Shown: piece after piece, positions 26,671-35,944 of the stretch
Layout: each line of letters opens with the position of its first letter
How positions within the stretch are numbered: the stretch's first letter is position 1
Assembly: GCA_038247115.1 (NCBI GenBank)
Contig: JBBRVG010000001.1
Location: 98,899-162,898, forward strand
Reading direction: 5' to 3'
DNA: 64,000 bases
Source: Pseudaeromonas sp038247115
GTDB lineage: Bacteria > Pseudomonadota > Gammaproteobacteria > Enterobacterales > Aeromonadaceae
Notes under the pieces: model-generated
Database searches by the model: none
What the model was told of the DNA's origin: nothing
Seen by the model: the letters and a program-made list of their open reading frames with translations, nothing else
Position numbers and translations under genes: made by a program

Positions 26671-27672
26671 ATGCCGTATATCTCAGATCCCGAAGCGACG
26701 ATTCATGTCGGGATCTATATTGCAAGTTCCTGCTCCATGCTGTCGCTGGGCGCTATACATTCACCCCTGGAACAGGCGAATTTATTATTAGGTTATGAGC
26801 GATACAAGATCTTTTATATTGCAGATGCGATGCCCTGCTTCACTATTTCTGGCCGTATCTCGGTGGCGATTGATTATTCCATTGATGATGCGCCCGAGCT
26901 GGATTTTTTATTTATTGTCAGTGAGCAACTTCCGAATGAGAAAATAACGCTGCGCAGCCGGAAATTCCTGCAGCGTCTGGCGGCCCACTCCAGCACCCGG
27001 CTGATCGGTGTCCAGCTCGGCGGTTATTGGCTGGCGGCGTCGGGTCTGGTGTCGGACCAGGGGTTGATCCTGCACTGGCAGGGAATGCCAGCCTGTGCAG
27101 AACAGTTTCCGGAGCTGGCGCTCAGTGACCGGATCCTGGATCTGGAAAGCACGCGCGCCAGTTGTGCCGGTCAGGCATCGATTCTGGATTTCATGCTGCA
27201 TCTTATTGAAAAACAGGATGATGAAGAGCTTGCGGCCCAGATCGCCGAGTGGCTCTGTCTCGCGCGGATCCGGCAGGCTGACGAACCGCAACGCCAGCCG
27301 GTTCTGCAGCAGGGCGGCGAGCTGCAACCCCGATTGCAGCAGGCGCTGCAGTTGATGGCGGAGCATACCGAGGAGCCGCTGGCCACCGAGGAAATTGCCC
27401 GGCGGGTGAACCTATCTCGGCGTCATCTGGAGCGGTTATTCAAGCGGGATCTGGGCAGCATGCCGGCGCGTTATTATCTGGAATTGCGTTTAAAACGGGC
27501 TCAGCAATTACTGCTGAGCAGTAATAAATCCATTATCCAGATCGGTCTGGGTTGCGGATTTTCCAGTGGCCCACATTTTTCCAGTGCCTATAAATCATTT
27601 TTTAATTTAACGCCACGAGATGAACGCAATCGCAAATTAAAAGCCCCATGCCAGGCTAATCAATCAGGATGA
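26671..27672 (+). CDS. argR: AraC-family arginine-responsive regulator (Pseudomonas ArgR type)
   Basis: 333 residues: an N-terminal DJ-1/GlxA-like domain (VGIYIASSCSMLSLGAIHSPLEQANLLLGYERY onward) and a C-terminal double HTH with LSRRHLERLFKRDLG, then PARYYLELRLKRAQQLL and CGFSSGPHFSSAYKSFF. This layout and the tail match ArgR of Pseudomonas aeruginosa, which activates aot and aru genes in response to arginine. It is unrelated to the hexameric E. coli ArgR. It is 31 bp after aotP and upstream of astC, the same position as in aotJQMOP-argR. There is no clear ribosome site at ATG 26671. Regulation of both flanking operons is inferred. Confidence 0.88.
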   Translation: MPYISDPEATIHVGIYIASSCSMLSLGAIHSPLEQANLLLGYERYKIFYIADAMPCFTISGRISVAIDYSIDDAPELDFLFIVSEQLPNEKITLRSRKFLQRLAAHSSTRLIGVQLGGYWLAASGLVSDQGLILHWQGMPACAEQFPELALSDRILDLESTRASCAGQASILDFMLHLIEKQDDEELAAQIAEWLCLARIRQADEPQRQPVLQQGGELQPRLQQALQLMAEHTEEPLATEEIARRVNLSRRHLERLFKRDLGSMPARYYLELRLKRAQQLLLSSNKSIIQIGLGCGFSSGPHFSSAYKSFFNLTPRDERNRKLKAPCQANQSG

Positions 27673-27685
27673 AAATATAACTATA

Positions 27686-27716
27686 GGTCGCGTTTCTGTA
27701 ATTCCAGTTTTGCCGC
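27686..27716 (+). promoter_or_regulatory. Possible AraC-type ArgR site before astC
   Basis: GGTCGC-N8-AA at 27686-27701 fits the remembered ArgR half site with one mismatch. TGCCGC at 27711-27716 is a poorer second half, 25 bp away rather than 21. It lies 50-80 bp before the astC start. Weak support. Confidence 0.25.
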
Positions 27717-27763
27717 TGGATATAGAATGACTTTACTCCAATTCGCCTTATATCGAGGTCGCC

Positions 27764-28981
27764 ATGTCCAGCCGTGAAGCTGTTTCCCGTCAAGCGTTTG
27801 ATGATTATTTTATTCCGATGTTTGCCCCCGCACCTTTTATTCCGGTGCGTGGTGAAGGCTCCCGGGTCTGGGATCAGGCCGGGCGGGATTATATCGATTT
27901 TGCCGGTGGTATCGCGGTCAATGCGCTGGGCCATGCCCATCCTGAGCTCTGCCGCACCCTGCAACAGCAGGCCGGGCAACTGTGGCATCTGGGCAATGGT
28001 TATACCAACGAACCTGTGCTGCGTCTGGCCCGGCAACTGGTCGACGCCACCTTCGCCGACAAGGTCTTCTTCTGCAACTCGGGCGCCGAAGCCAACGAGG
28101 CGGCGCTGAAACTGGCGCGCAAATATGCCCATGACAAGGCCGGAGCCGGGAAATGCGAGATTGTCGCCTTCAGCAACGCCTTTCATGGCCGCACCCTGTT
28201 CACCGTCAGCGCCGGTGGCCAGCCCAAATATGCCCAGGATTTTGCCCCCTTGCCGGCGGGGATCTGCCATGTCCCCTATAACGATCTGGAAGCGGCCCGT
28301 GCCGTGATTGGTCCCCGTACCTGTGCTGTGATCGTCGAACCGATCCAGGGCGAGGGGGGAGTGCTGCCCGCCGATCCCGCTTTCCTGCGCGGCTTGCGCG
28401 AACTCTGTGATGCCCAGGATGCGCTGCTGATTTTCGACGAGGTGCAGACCGGGGTGGGGCGGACCGGTGCCCTCTATGCCTATATGGAATATGGCGTGAC
28501 GCCGGATCTGCTGACCAGCGCCAAGGCGCTGGGTGGCGGCTTCCCCATCGGTGCTCTGCTGGCCACCAACCGCCATGCGGCGGCGCTGTCCGTCGGTAGC
28601 CACGGCACCACCTATGGCGGTAACCCACTCGCCAGTGCCGTGGCAGACACCTGTTTGTCGATCATCAATACCCCTGCCGTGCTGGCGGGAGTTCGCGAGC
28701 GGCATGAGTGGTTCCTGCAAGGGCTGGCGCAGATCAACGCCCAGTACTCCCTCTTCAGCGAGATCCGCGGCCGAGGCCTGCTCATCGGTTGCGCCCTGGC
28801 TCCCGCCTATGCCGGAAAGGCCAAGACGCTGACCAATTACGCCGCCGAGGCCGGTTTGCTGGCGCTGATTGCCGGGCCGGATGTGGTGCGTTTTGCGCCA
28901 TCACTGATTATTCCTCAGGCCGATGTGGAGGCCGGACTCGAGCGTTTCGCGCTGGCCGTGGCCCGTCTGGTGCAGGGATAA
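27764..28981 (+). CDS. astC: Succinylornithine/acetylornithine transaminase
   Basis: Third step of the arginine succinyltransferase (AST) pathway: succinylornithine plus 2-oxoglutarate to succinylglutamate semialdehyde plus glutamate. It has 405 residues, class III PLP aminotransferase. Visible features are GIAVNALGHAHP, NSGAEANEAALKLAR (PLP phosphate), the EPIQGEGG and LIFDEVQTGVGRTG segments, and the PLP lysine in SAKALGGGFPIGA. Sequence alone does not separate AstC/AruC from ArgD; the operon with aruFG, astD, astB and astE decides. It starts the catabolic part of the locus. Confidence 0.95.
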   Translation: MSSREAVSRQAFDDYFIPMFAPAPFIPVRGEGSRVWDQAGRDYIDFAGGIAVNALGHAHPELCRTLQQQAGQLWHLGNGYTNEPVLRLARQLVDATFADKVFFCNSGAEANEAALKLARKYAHDKAGAGKCEIVAFSNAFHGRTLFTVSAGGQPKYAQDFAPLPAGICHVPYNDLEAARAVIGPRTCAVIVEPIQGEGGVLPADPAFLRGLRELCDAQDALLIFDEVQTGVGRTGALYAYMEYGVTPDLLTSAKALGGGFPIGALLATNRHAAALSVGSHGTTYGGNPLASAVADTCLSIINTPAVLAGVRERHEWFLQGLAQINAQYSLFSEIRGRGLLIGCALAPAYAGKAKTLTNYAAEAGLLALIAGPDVVRFAPSLIIPQADVEAGLERFALAVARLVQG

Positions 28982-28986
28982 CCGCC

Positions 28987-30027
28987 ATGGTGCTGCTGCG
29001 ACCCGCCCAGCTCGCCGATCTGCCCCAGATAGAGCAGCTTGCTTTGGCCAGCGGCCCCATGGTCTGCACCCTGCCGGTCAGTCGTGACCATCTGCGGCAG
29101 AAGATCAGCCACTCCCTGGCCTCGTTACGTGCCGATGTGCAGGTGCCGGGTGAAGAGAGCTACTTCTTCGTGCTGGAAGAGCGTGGCAGCGGCCGCTTGC
29201 TGGGGACGGCGGCCATCATTGCCCAAGCGGGGTATCGGGAGCCGTTCTACGCCTACCGTAACGATATCCTGATCCACTCCTCCCGGGCGTTACAGGTGCA
29301 CAACCGCCTGCATGCCCTGACGCTGGCCCATGACCTGAGCGATCACAGCCAGCTCTGCTCCTTCTATCTGGATCCCGAGTGGAGGCAAGGTCACTGGCCG
29401 CAACTGCTGTCGCTGGGGCGTCTGCTGTTTATCGCCCAGCATCCGCAGCGGTTTGCTCCGGATCTGGCGGCTGTCATGCCCGGTGTGGCAGATGGTCAGG
29501 GACGCTCGCCCTTCTGGGAGCAGGTGGGGCGGAAGTTTTTCGGCATCGAGTACAACCAGGTCGAGTACTACCACGGGACTCGCAACAAGACCTTTATTGC
29601 CGAGCTGATGCCCCATCATCCCCTCTATGTCTCCCTGCTGGCCGAAGAGGCCCAGGCGGTGATGGGACAGGTGCATCCGGATGCCAGCCTGCAATTTGAA
29701 CTGCTGGTCGAGCAAGGTTTCGAGGCGGATGACTACATCGAGATTTTCGATGCCGGCCCTGTCCTCACGGCGCGCCGTGCGCTGCTGCAGAGCTGGCAGC
29801 ACAGCCGTGTCAGCCCCCTGGTTGCGGTCGAGCCGCTGTGCCAGCCCATAGAGGCCGGTCAAACCCAGTATCTGCTGATGAACGATCAGCTGGAGAACGT
29901 ACGGGCCCTGGTGGCGCCACTGGCCGATCCGCAGCAAAACCCCCTGGTGTTGAGTCCTGAGCTGGCGCGGGATCTGGGAGTCCGGGTGGGGGACGACGTG
30001 CGCTGGTTACCCCTGCCGGAGCAGTAG
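28987..30027 (+). CDS. aruF: Arginine/ornithine N-succinyltransferase subunit (AruF-like)
   Basis: First AST step: transfers succinyl from succinyl-CoA to arginine. It has 346 residues from ATG 28987, 5 bp after astC. AstA-type strings are LLRPAQLADLPQIEQLA at the start, DHSQLCSFYLDPEWR, SPFWEQVGRKFFGIEY and FIAELMPHHPLYVSLL. The next gene is a paralogue; E. coli uses a single AstA, while Pseudomonas uses AruF plus AruG as a heteromer. The order here favours AruF as the first subunit. The longer open frame from 28708 overlaps astC and is not real. Confidence 0.92.
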   Translation: MVLLRPAQLADLPQIEQLALASGPMVCTLPVSRDHLRQKISHSLASLRADVQVPGEESYFFVLEERGSGRLLGTAAIIAQAGYREPFYAYRNDILIHSSRALQVHNRLHALTLAHDLSDHSQLCSFYLDPEWRQGHWPQLLSLGRLLFIAQHPQRFAPDLAAVMPGVADGQGRSPFWEQVGRKFFGIEYNQVEYYHGTRNKTFIAELMPHHPLYVSLLAEEAQAVMGQVHPDASLQFELLVEQGFEADDYIEIFDAGPVLTARRALLQSWQHSRVSPLVAVEPLCQPIEAGQTQYLLMNDQLENVRALVAPLADPQQNPLVLSPELARDLGVRVGDDVRWLPLPEQ

Positions 30028-30099
30028 CAACCATTGCGCTCGGCTGTGCCCATGTTTGTCCATTTTTCGTTTTAAATTCAATGCACAAGGATAGTTATC

Positions 30100-31125
30100 A
30101 TGATGCTCATTCGTCCGGTGCGGCGCGATGATCTGGCCGCGATCACCCGACTGGCGGCCAAGACCGGGGTCGGTGTGACCTCTTTGCCTCTCAATGAAGA
30201 GCGCCTGCTGGCGCGGATCGAGCGGATGCTCGCCAGCTGGGATGAGACAGCCCCCCTGGCCGAGCAGGGCTATTTGTTTGTGCTCGAGGAGAGCGAACAG
30301 CAGCAGGTGGTGGGGATCAGTGGTCTGGAGGCGGCGGTCGGGCTGGCCGAGCCCTGGTACAACTACCGGGTCGGGACTCTGGTTCATGCCTCCAGGGAGT
30401 TGAGCGTCTACAGCCAGATGCCGACCCTGTTTCTGAGCAATGACCATACCGGCTACAGCGAACTCTGCACCCTGTTTCTGGATCCAGAGTTCCGGCACAG
30501 CAAGAACGGCCAACTGCTCTCCAAGGCGCGCTTCCTGTTTATGGCCGCGTTTCGCGAGCGTTTTGCCGACAAGGTGATCGCCGAGATGCGCGGTTACTCC
30601 GATAGTGACGGCTGCTCCCCCTTCTGGGAGGGGCTGGGACGCCAGTTCTTTGCCATCGACTTCTCCGAGGCCGATTACCTGACCGGCATTGGCCAGAAAT
30701 CCTTTATCGCCGAGTTGATGCCCAAGCATCCGCTGTATGTGGATTTTCTCACCCCCGAGACCCGGGCCGTGATTGGTCAGGTGCATCCGCAGACCGCACC
30801 GGCCCGCGCCATTCTGGAGAGCGAAGGGCTGCGCTACGAAGGGTATGTGGATATCTTCGACGGCGGTCCGACTCTGGAATCCTATGTCAGCGAGATCCGT
30901 GCCGTACGCGACAGTCGGGTCCTGCCGGTACGTCTTGGCACGCCATCGACCGAGGGGCCCCTCTATCTGCTCTCCAATGATCGCTTCACCCAATTCCGCG
31001 CCCTGCTGGCCCACATCTCGCTGAGCGATGACGCCGTTGTGTTGTCGGCCGAGGTCGCCGCCGCCTTGCACGTTACCGCAGCGGATACGGTCCGCTTCGT
31101 CCCCCTGTTTGCCGAGGAGAAATAG
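30100..31125 (+). CDS. aruG: Arginine N-succinyltransferase subunit (AruG/AstA-like)
   Basis: 341 residues, the second AST transferase gene. It starts MMLIRPVRRDDLAAITRLA and carries the AstA signatures GYSELCTLFLDPEFRHSKNG, LLSKARFLFMAAF, SPFWEGLGRQFFAIDF and FIAELMPKHPLYVDFL. It resembles single-chain E. coli AstA more than AruF does and could be active alone. AAGGA lies 8 bases before the ATG-ATG start. A 72-bp AT-rich gap separates it from aruF, unlike the tight spacing elsewhere in the operon. Confidence 0.94.
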   Translation: MMLIRPVRRDDLAAITRLAAKTGVGVTSLPLNEERLLARIERMLASWDETAPLAEQGYLFVLEESEQQQVVGISGLEAAVGLAEPWYNYRVGTLVHASRELSVYSQMPTLFLSNDHTGYSELCTLFLDPEFRHSKNGQLLSKARFLFMAAFRERFADKVIAEMRGYSDSDGCSPFWEGLGRQFFAIDFSEADYLTGIGQKSFIAELMPKHPLYVDFLTPETRAVIGQVHPQTAPARAILESEGLRYEGYVDIFDGGPTLESYVSEIRAVRDSRVLPVRLGTPSTEGPLYLLSNDRFTQFRALLAHISLSDDAVVLSAEVAAALHVTAADTVRFVPLFAEEK

Positions 31126-31127
31126 GC

Positions 31128-32624
31128 ATGTTGCATCCTTCCGTGTTGATTAATGGCTCCTGGCACCATGGGCTGGGCCCGCGATTTAGCAAGTTCGATC
31201 CGCTGGACGAGAGCCTGCTGTGGCAATCCAACTCGGCCAGTGCCAGTGATGTCGGGCTGGCCGTCGACGCGGCCCGCGCCGCGTTCCCGGCCTGGGCTCG
31301 CCGCCCGTTGGCGGAGCGGCAGGCGGTGCTGGCCCGCTTTGCCAGCTTGCTGGGCGAGCATCAGAGTGCGCTGGCCCAGGTCATCTCCCGGGAGACCGGC
31401 AAGCCGACCTGGGAGGCGCTGACCGAGGTGCAAACCATGATCAACAAGGTGGCGATCTCGCTGCAAGCCTATCAGGAGCGGACCGGTGAGCGCAGCACGG
31501 CGATGGCGGATGGCGCGGCTGTGTTGCGGCATAGACCCCATGGTGTACTGGCGGTGTTCGGGCCCTATAACTTCCCCGGGCATCTGCCCAATGGTCATAT
31601 AGTGCCCGCCTTGCTGGCTGGTAATTGTGTGGTATTCAAGCCCAGCGAGCTGACGCCCTGGACGGCTGAAGAGACCATGAAGCTGTGGGTGGCGGCCGGG
31701 TTGCCGGATGGGGTGTTGAATCTGGTGCAGGGTGGGCGGGAGACCGGTATGGCGCTGAGTGCCCATCCTGGTGTCGATGGCTTGCTGTTCACCGGCAGCG
31801 CAGGGACCGGTTATCAGCTGCACCGCCAACTGGCCGGGCAACCGGAGAAGATACTGGCGCTGGAGATGGGTGGTAACAATGCGCTGATCGTCGAAGGCTA
31901 TGCCGATCTGGATGCCGCCGTGCTGCTGACCATCCAGTCGGCGTTTATCTCCGCAGGTCAACGCTGTACCTGTGCCCGCCGCTTGCTGGTCAAGCGCGGC
32001 GCTGCGGGTGATGCCTTTCTGGCGCGCCTGGTGGCAGTGACTGCTGAACTGGCGATCGGGCGCTGGGATGCCACGCCAGCGGTCTTCATGGGCCCTGTGA
32101 TCTCGACCCAGGCGATGCATGCTCTGCTGGCGGCCCAGGAGCAGTTGCTGGCACGCGGCGCCCGGGCGCTTTTGCCGCTGGCGCGGATCGGCGAGCGGGG
32201 TGCCTTGCTGCGACCCGGTATTCTCGAGGTGACCTCTCTGTTGCAGCGACCGGATGAGGAGTATTTCGGCCCCTTGCTGTGTGTAGTGCGCTACGACAGC
32301 TTTGACGAGGCGCTGGCTCTGGCCAACCAGACCCGGTTCGGGCTGGCGGTCGGGCTTCTCTCGCCGGAGCGTGCCGATTACGAGCGCCTGCTGCTGGAGG
32401 CCCGGGCCGGGATCGTCAACTGGAACAAACCGCTGACCGGCGCGGCCAGCAGCGCGCCGTTCGGCGGCATCGGGGCTTCGGGTAACCACAGAGCCAGCGC
32501 CTACTACGCAGCAGACTACTGTGCCTGGCCCATGGCCTCCATGGAGAGTGAGTCCATTTCGCTGCCAGCGACTCTGCCCGCCGGGGTTGTCTTTCCAGCT
32601 ACTGCAGCCCAAGGAACCGTTTAA
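31128..32624 (+). CDS. astD: Succinylglutamate semialdehyde dehydrogenase
   Basis: Fourth AST step, NAD-dependent oxidation to succinylglutamate. It has 498 residues, against 492 in E. coli. Aldehyde dehydrogenase motifs are GPYNFPGHLPNGHIVPALLAGN, FTGSAGTGYQL, the catalytic Glu in LALEMGGNN and the catalytic Cys in GQRCTCARRLL. The start is 2 bp after the aruG stop, with AGGAG inside aruG. The end overlaps astB by one base (TAATG). Confidence 0.97.
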   Translation: MLHPSVLINGSWHHGLGPRFSKFDPLDESLLWQSNSASASDVGLAVDAARAAFPAWARRPLAERQAVLARFASLLGEHQSALAQVISRETGKPTWEALTEVQTMINKVAISLQAYQERTGERSTAMADGAAVLRHRPHGVLAVFGPYNFPGHLPNGHIVPALLAGNCVVFKPSELTPWTAEETMKLWVAAGLPDGVLNLVQGGRETGMALSAHPGVDGLLFTGSAGTGYQLHRQLAGQPEKILALEMGGNNALIVEGYADLDAAVLLTIQSAFISAGQRCTCARRLLVKRGAAGDAFLARLVAVTAELAIGRWDATPAVFMGPVISTQAMHALLAAQEQLLARGARALLPLARIGERGALLRPGILEVTSLLQRPDEEYFGPLLCVVRYDSFDEALALANQTRFGLAVGLLSPERADYERLLLEARAGIVNWNKPLTGAASSAPFGGIGASGNHRASAYYAADYCAWPMASMESESISLPATLPAGVVFPATAAQGTV

Positions 32625-33958
32625 TGTCTGCCTATGAAGTCAATTTTGATGGTCTGGTGGGGCTGACCCACCACTACGCCGGGCTCTCGTTCGGGAACGT
32701 GGCCTCTACTCGTAACCAGCAGGCGGTGGCGAATCCGAAACTGGCGGCCCGGCAGGGACTGCTGAAGATGAAGCAGCTGGCCGATCTGGGATTTGTGCAG
32801 GCGGTGTTGCCGCCCCATGAAAGGCCCCAGGTCGACCTGTTGCGCCAGCTGGGATTCTCTGGCACGGATGCCCAGGTGCTGGCCCGCGCTGCGCAGCAAG
32901 CGCCACGTCTGCTCTGTGCCGTCAGTTCGGCCTCGGCGATGTGGACGGCCAATGCCGCGACCGTCTCACCCTCCAGTGATACCGCCGATGGCCGGGTGCA
33001 TTTCACGGTGGCCAACCTGAATAACAAGTTCCATCGCGCCAGTGAGGCGCAAACGACCGGTGCCATGCTCAGGGCCATCTTCCGGGGCGAGTCCTTTGTT
33101 CATCACGAGCCGCTGCCCCAGGTGGCGATGTTCGGGGACGAGGGGGCGGCCAACCACAACCGCCTCTGCGGTGAGTATGGCGAGGCCGGGATCGAGGTAT
33201 TTGTCTATGGTCGTTCGGAGCAGGGCGAACTGGCTCCCCAACGCTATCCGGCCCGCCAGACCCGGGAGGCCTGCGAGGCGGTGATGCGGCTGCACCAGCT
33301 GGATCCGGATCGCTGCGTCTTGCTGCAGCAGGACCCCGAGGTCATCGATCAGGGGGTATTCCATAACGATGTGATTGCGGTCAGCAATCGCAACGTGCTG
33401 TTCCACCACCAGCAGGCCTTTCTCCATCAGGCGCAGGGGCTGGACGAGATCCGCCGCAAGCTGGCGCGGCAGGGGCATGACCTGGTGTCGATTGCGGTGC
33501 CCGCCGAAGAGGTCTCGGTCGCCGATGCGGTGGCCACCTATCTGTTCAACAGCCAGCTGCTGAGCAAGCCCGATGGTCGCATGGTGCTGGTGGTGCCGGA
33601 AGAGTCGCGCCAGCATGCCGGGGTCTGGCGTTACCTGAGTGGCCTGATCGCCAGCGGCGGCCCGATTGATGAGGTGAAAGTCTTCGATCTGCGGGAGAGC
33701 ATGCGCAATGGCGGTGGACCGGCCTGCCTGCGGTTGCGGGTGGTGCTCAACGACGCCGAGCTGGCGGCCATTGCCCCCGGTGTGCGGATGAACGACACCC
33801 TGTTCCAGACACTCAATCAGTGGGTGGATCGTCACTATCGGGATCAGCTGACCGAGGCTGATTTGGCCGATCCGCAACTGCTGATCGAGAACCGCCAGGC
33901 ACTGGATGAACTGACCCGGCTGCTGGGCTTGGGCTCTATTTATCCGTTTCAACGTTAA
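32624..33958 (+). CDS. astB: N-succinylarginine dihydrolase
   Basis: Second AST step: succinylarginine to succinylornithine, two NH3 and CO2. It has 444 residues, against 447 in E. coli. The start AYEVNFDGLVGLTHHYAGLS is almost the family consensus. Active-site segments include GDEGAANHNRLCG, FHNDVIAVSN and FDLRESMRNGGGPACLRLRVV, carrying the catalytic Cys of the guanidino-modifying fold. Translationally coupled to astD. Confidence 0.98.
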   Translation: MSAYEVNFDGLVGLTHHYAGLSFGNVASTRNQQAVANPKLAARQGLLKMKQLADLGFVQAVLPPHERPQVDLLRQLGFSGTDAQVLARAAQQAPRLLCAVSSASAMWTANAATVSPSSDTADGRVHFTVANLNNKFHRASEAQTTGAMLRAIFRGESFVHHEPLPQVAMFGDEGAANHNRLCGEYGEAGIEVFVYGRSEQGELAPQRYPARQTREACEAVMRLHQLDPDRCVLLQQDPEVIDQGVFHNDVIAVSNRNVLFHHQQAFLHQAQGLDEIRRKLARQGHDLVSIAVPAEEVSVADAVATYLFNSQLLSKPDGRMVLVVPEESRQHAGVWRYLSGLIASGGPIDEVKVFDLRESMRNGGGPACLRLRVVLNDAELAAIAPGVRMNDTLFQTLNQWVDRHYRDQLTEADLADPQLLIENRQALDELTRLLGLGSIYPFQR

Positions 33959-34000
33959 CCGACTTGAGTGCACGGGGAGCCATCCCCGGCGGGAGACCCG

Positions 34001-35014
34001 ATGAAGCAATTTTTGCAGATGACGTTGGCCGGACAGACTCCGGAAGCCACCCGGGGGCGCACGGCACAGTTGAGCTGGCAGTGGCATGGTCATGGTCTGC
34101 TGGAGTTGCAGCCGCACCAGCCGCCGCTGCGGGATCTGGTGTTGTCGGCGGCCATTCACGGCGATGAGACAGCGCCGGTGGAGCTGCTGATGACGCTGCT
34201 CGATGAGCTGCTCTCCGGTCGTCGGACGCTGGCAGTCCGCTTGCTGCTGATCCTGGGCAACCCGCCTGCCATGGCGGCAGGATGTCGCTATCAGCAGCTG
34301 GATCTGAATCGCCTGTTCGGTGGGCGTTACCCGCAGGGCTCCACAGGGGTCGCAGCTCCGGTCGAGGTGGTGCGGGCCCGCGAGCTGGAGTCGGTCCTGC
34401 AGTTGTTCTGGCCCCATCCCTCGACGCGGCCGCGCTTGCATTATGATTTGCACACCGCCATTCGCGGCTCCCTGCATCCGCGCTTCGCCCTGTTGCCGTG
34501 CCAGCCGCGCCCCTATGCTGCCGAGCTGTTGGCCTGGTTTCCTCAGGCCGGGATCACGGCTCTGGTCCAGCACAACCGGCCCGGAGCCACCTTCAGTCAC
34601 TACAGCAGCGAACAGTTTGCCGCTGCCAGCTGCACTCTGGAGCTCGGCAAGGCGCGTCCCTTCGGCGCCAATGATCTGGCCGAGTTTGCCGGTGTGGCCG
34701 CGGCGCTGGCAGCCCAGGTCAGCGGCGACTTCTCCGCGGATGTTCGCCGTGCCGAACGTGAACTCCAGGTATTTCGCGTCAGCCAGGAGTTGCGAAAATT
34801 GAGCCCGGATTTCCGTCTGGCGTTTGACGGCCAGGTCCTTAATTTCACTCCGTTTCCCCAGGGTAGCCTGTTGGCCGAGGATGGCGAGACCTGCTATCGA
34901 GTCGAGGCGGCCGAGGAGTATCTGTTGTTTCCCAATGCCGGGGTGCGCCCCGGGCTGCGGGCCGGCCTGATGCTGGTGCCGCAGCCCTTCTCGGCGCTGT
35001 TTACCGGAGCATGA
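34001..35014 (+). CDS. astE: Succinylglutamate desuccinylase
   Basis: Last AST step: succinylglutamate to succinate and glutamate; a zinc carboxypeptidase-like (M14, aspartoacylase) enzyme. It has 337 residues from ATG 34001, which follows GGGAG; a GTG at 33968 opens the frame earlier but has no site. The zinc motif is AIHGDETAPVELL near residue 52, with the second ligand His in HYDLHTAIRGS. Catalytic Glu lies in CTLELGKARPFG. It ends the arginine operon. Confidence 0.95.
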   Translation: MKQFLQMTLAGQTPEATRGRTAQLSWQWHGHGLLELQPHQPPLRDLVLSAAIHGDETAPVELLMTLLDELLSGRRTLAVRLLLILGNPPAMAAGCRYQQLDLNRLFGGRYPQGSTGVAAPVEVVRARELESVLQLFWPHPSTRPRLHYDLHTAIRGSLHPRFALLPCQPRPYAAELLAWFPQAGITALVQHNRPGATFSHYSSEQFAAASCTLELGKARPFGANDLAEFAGVAAALAAQVSGDFSADVRRAERELQVFRVSQELRKLSPDFRLAFDGQVLNFTPFPQGSLLAEDGETCYRVEAAEEYLLFPNAGVRPGLRAGLMLVPQPFSALFTGA

Positions 35015-35211
35015 GCGCCGCAAACGGCGGGTTAGGGGCCGGACGGCCAGGGCGGCTCTATCGTGCAACAGGCTACCGGAGTGCCATCGATTATTGACGG
35101 ATAAGCAGCAGAGTTTAGCGAAAATCGGTCATTATCCGGGGACTTATCCGGTGTAGTATGGCCGTCATTGGCTTCCTAATTTCCCTCTCGATCATTGCAA
35201 GGAGATGCTTG

Positions 35212-35859
35212 ATGAATATTGCCGAACTGGTGCGCAGCCGCCACACCTGCAAAGCCTATGATCCGCAACGTCCGCTCAGCGAAGAGCAACTGGCGCAACT
35301 GCAGGAGATACTGCGCTTCAGCCCCTCGTCGGTGAACTCCCAGCCTTGGCACTTCTTCCTCGTTACCTCCGAGGCGGGCAAGGACAAGCTGGTACCGGCC
35401 CTGACCGAACACAATATGGAAAAGGTGCGCAGCGCGCCGCTGACCGTGGTCATCGCCACCAAGACCGAGCTGGATGACGCCCACCTGCAGGCGTTGCTGG
35501 CGCAGGAAGATCTGGATGGTCGCTTCGGCGGCAATGAGGAGGCGAAGAAGGGCGCCGATGGGGCGCGCCGCTACTATGTGGGTCTCAACAGCACCTCAGC
35601 GCAGAAGCAGCAGGAGTGGATGGCTCGTCAGGCCTATATTGCACTCGGTTTCCTGCTGATGGGGGCCGCCACCCTGGAGCTGGATGCCACGCCGATCGAA
35701 GGCTTCTTCCCCGAGAAACTGGATGCTGCCCTCGGCCTGACCGAGCTTGGCCTCAAGAGCGTCGTCGTCGCCAGCGTCGGCTATGGCAGCGAGCAGGACT
35801 TCAACGCCGCGCTGCCGAAATCCCGCCTGCCCGCCGAGCACCTGCTGACCCGGCTGTAA
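35212..35859 (+). CDS. nfsB: Oxygen-insensitive NAD(P)H nitroreductase, NfsB type
   Basis: FMN-dependent reductase of nitroaromatics and quinones, cytoplasmic homodimer. It has 215 residues from ATG 35212, with AAGGAG seven bases upstream; the frame is open from 35158 without support. NfsB motifs are VRSRHTCKAYDP, LRFSPSSVNSQPWHFFLV (FMN site), a DGRFGGNEEAKKGADGARRYY-type middle region, and ATPIEGFFPEKLDAALGL near the C terminus. In the 197-bp upstream gap, GGATAAG and CTTATCC form an inverted pair. Confidence 0.95.
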   Translation: MNIAELVRSRHTCKAYDPQRPLSEEQLAQLQEILRFSPSSVNSQPWHFFLVTSEAGKDKLVPALTEHNMEKVRSAPLTVVIATKTELDDAHLQALLAQEDLDGRFGGNEEAKKGADGARRYYVGLNSTSAQKQQEWMARQAYIALGFLLMGAATLELDATPIEGFFPEKLDAALGLTELGLKSVVVASVGYGSEQDFNAALPKSRLPAEHLLTRL

Positions 35860-35872
35860 GCGATTTTCTTGC

Positions 35873-35904
35873 AAGGGGGAGCCTGGGCTCCCCCTTCTTG
35901 TTTT
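35873..35904 (+). terminator. Rho-independent terminator after nfsB
   Basis: Stem AAGGGGGAGCC / GGCTCCCCCTT with a two-base TG loop, then CTTGTTTT. It starts 14 bases past the nfsB stop and faces the convergent LysR gene. Confidence 0.85.
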
Positions 35905-35944
35905 ATGCCTTGCCAAGGTTGGGCTGAGAGGTGCCGACAGGCGA

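Noticed and set aside
30963..32612. 549-codon minus-strand frame opposite astD
   Set aside because: Antisense shadow of an intact aldehyde dehydrogenase.
32966..35068. 700-codon open frame on the minus strand across astB and astE
   Set aside because: Spans two real genes on the other strand and has Gln/His/Arg-rich composition typical of antisense frames.
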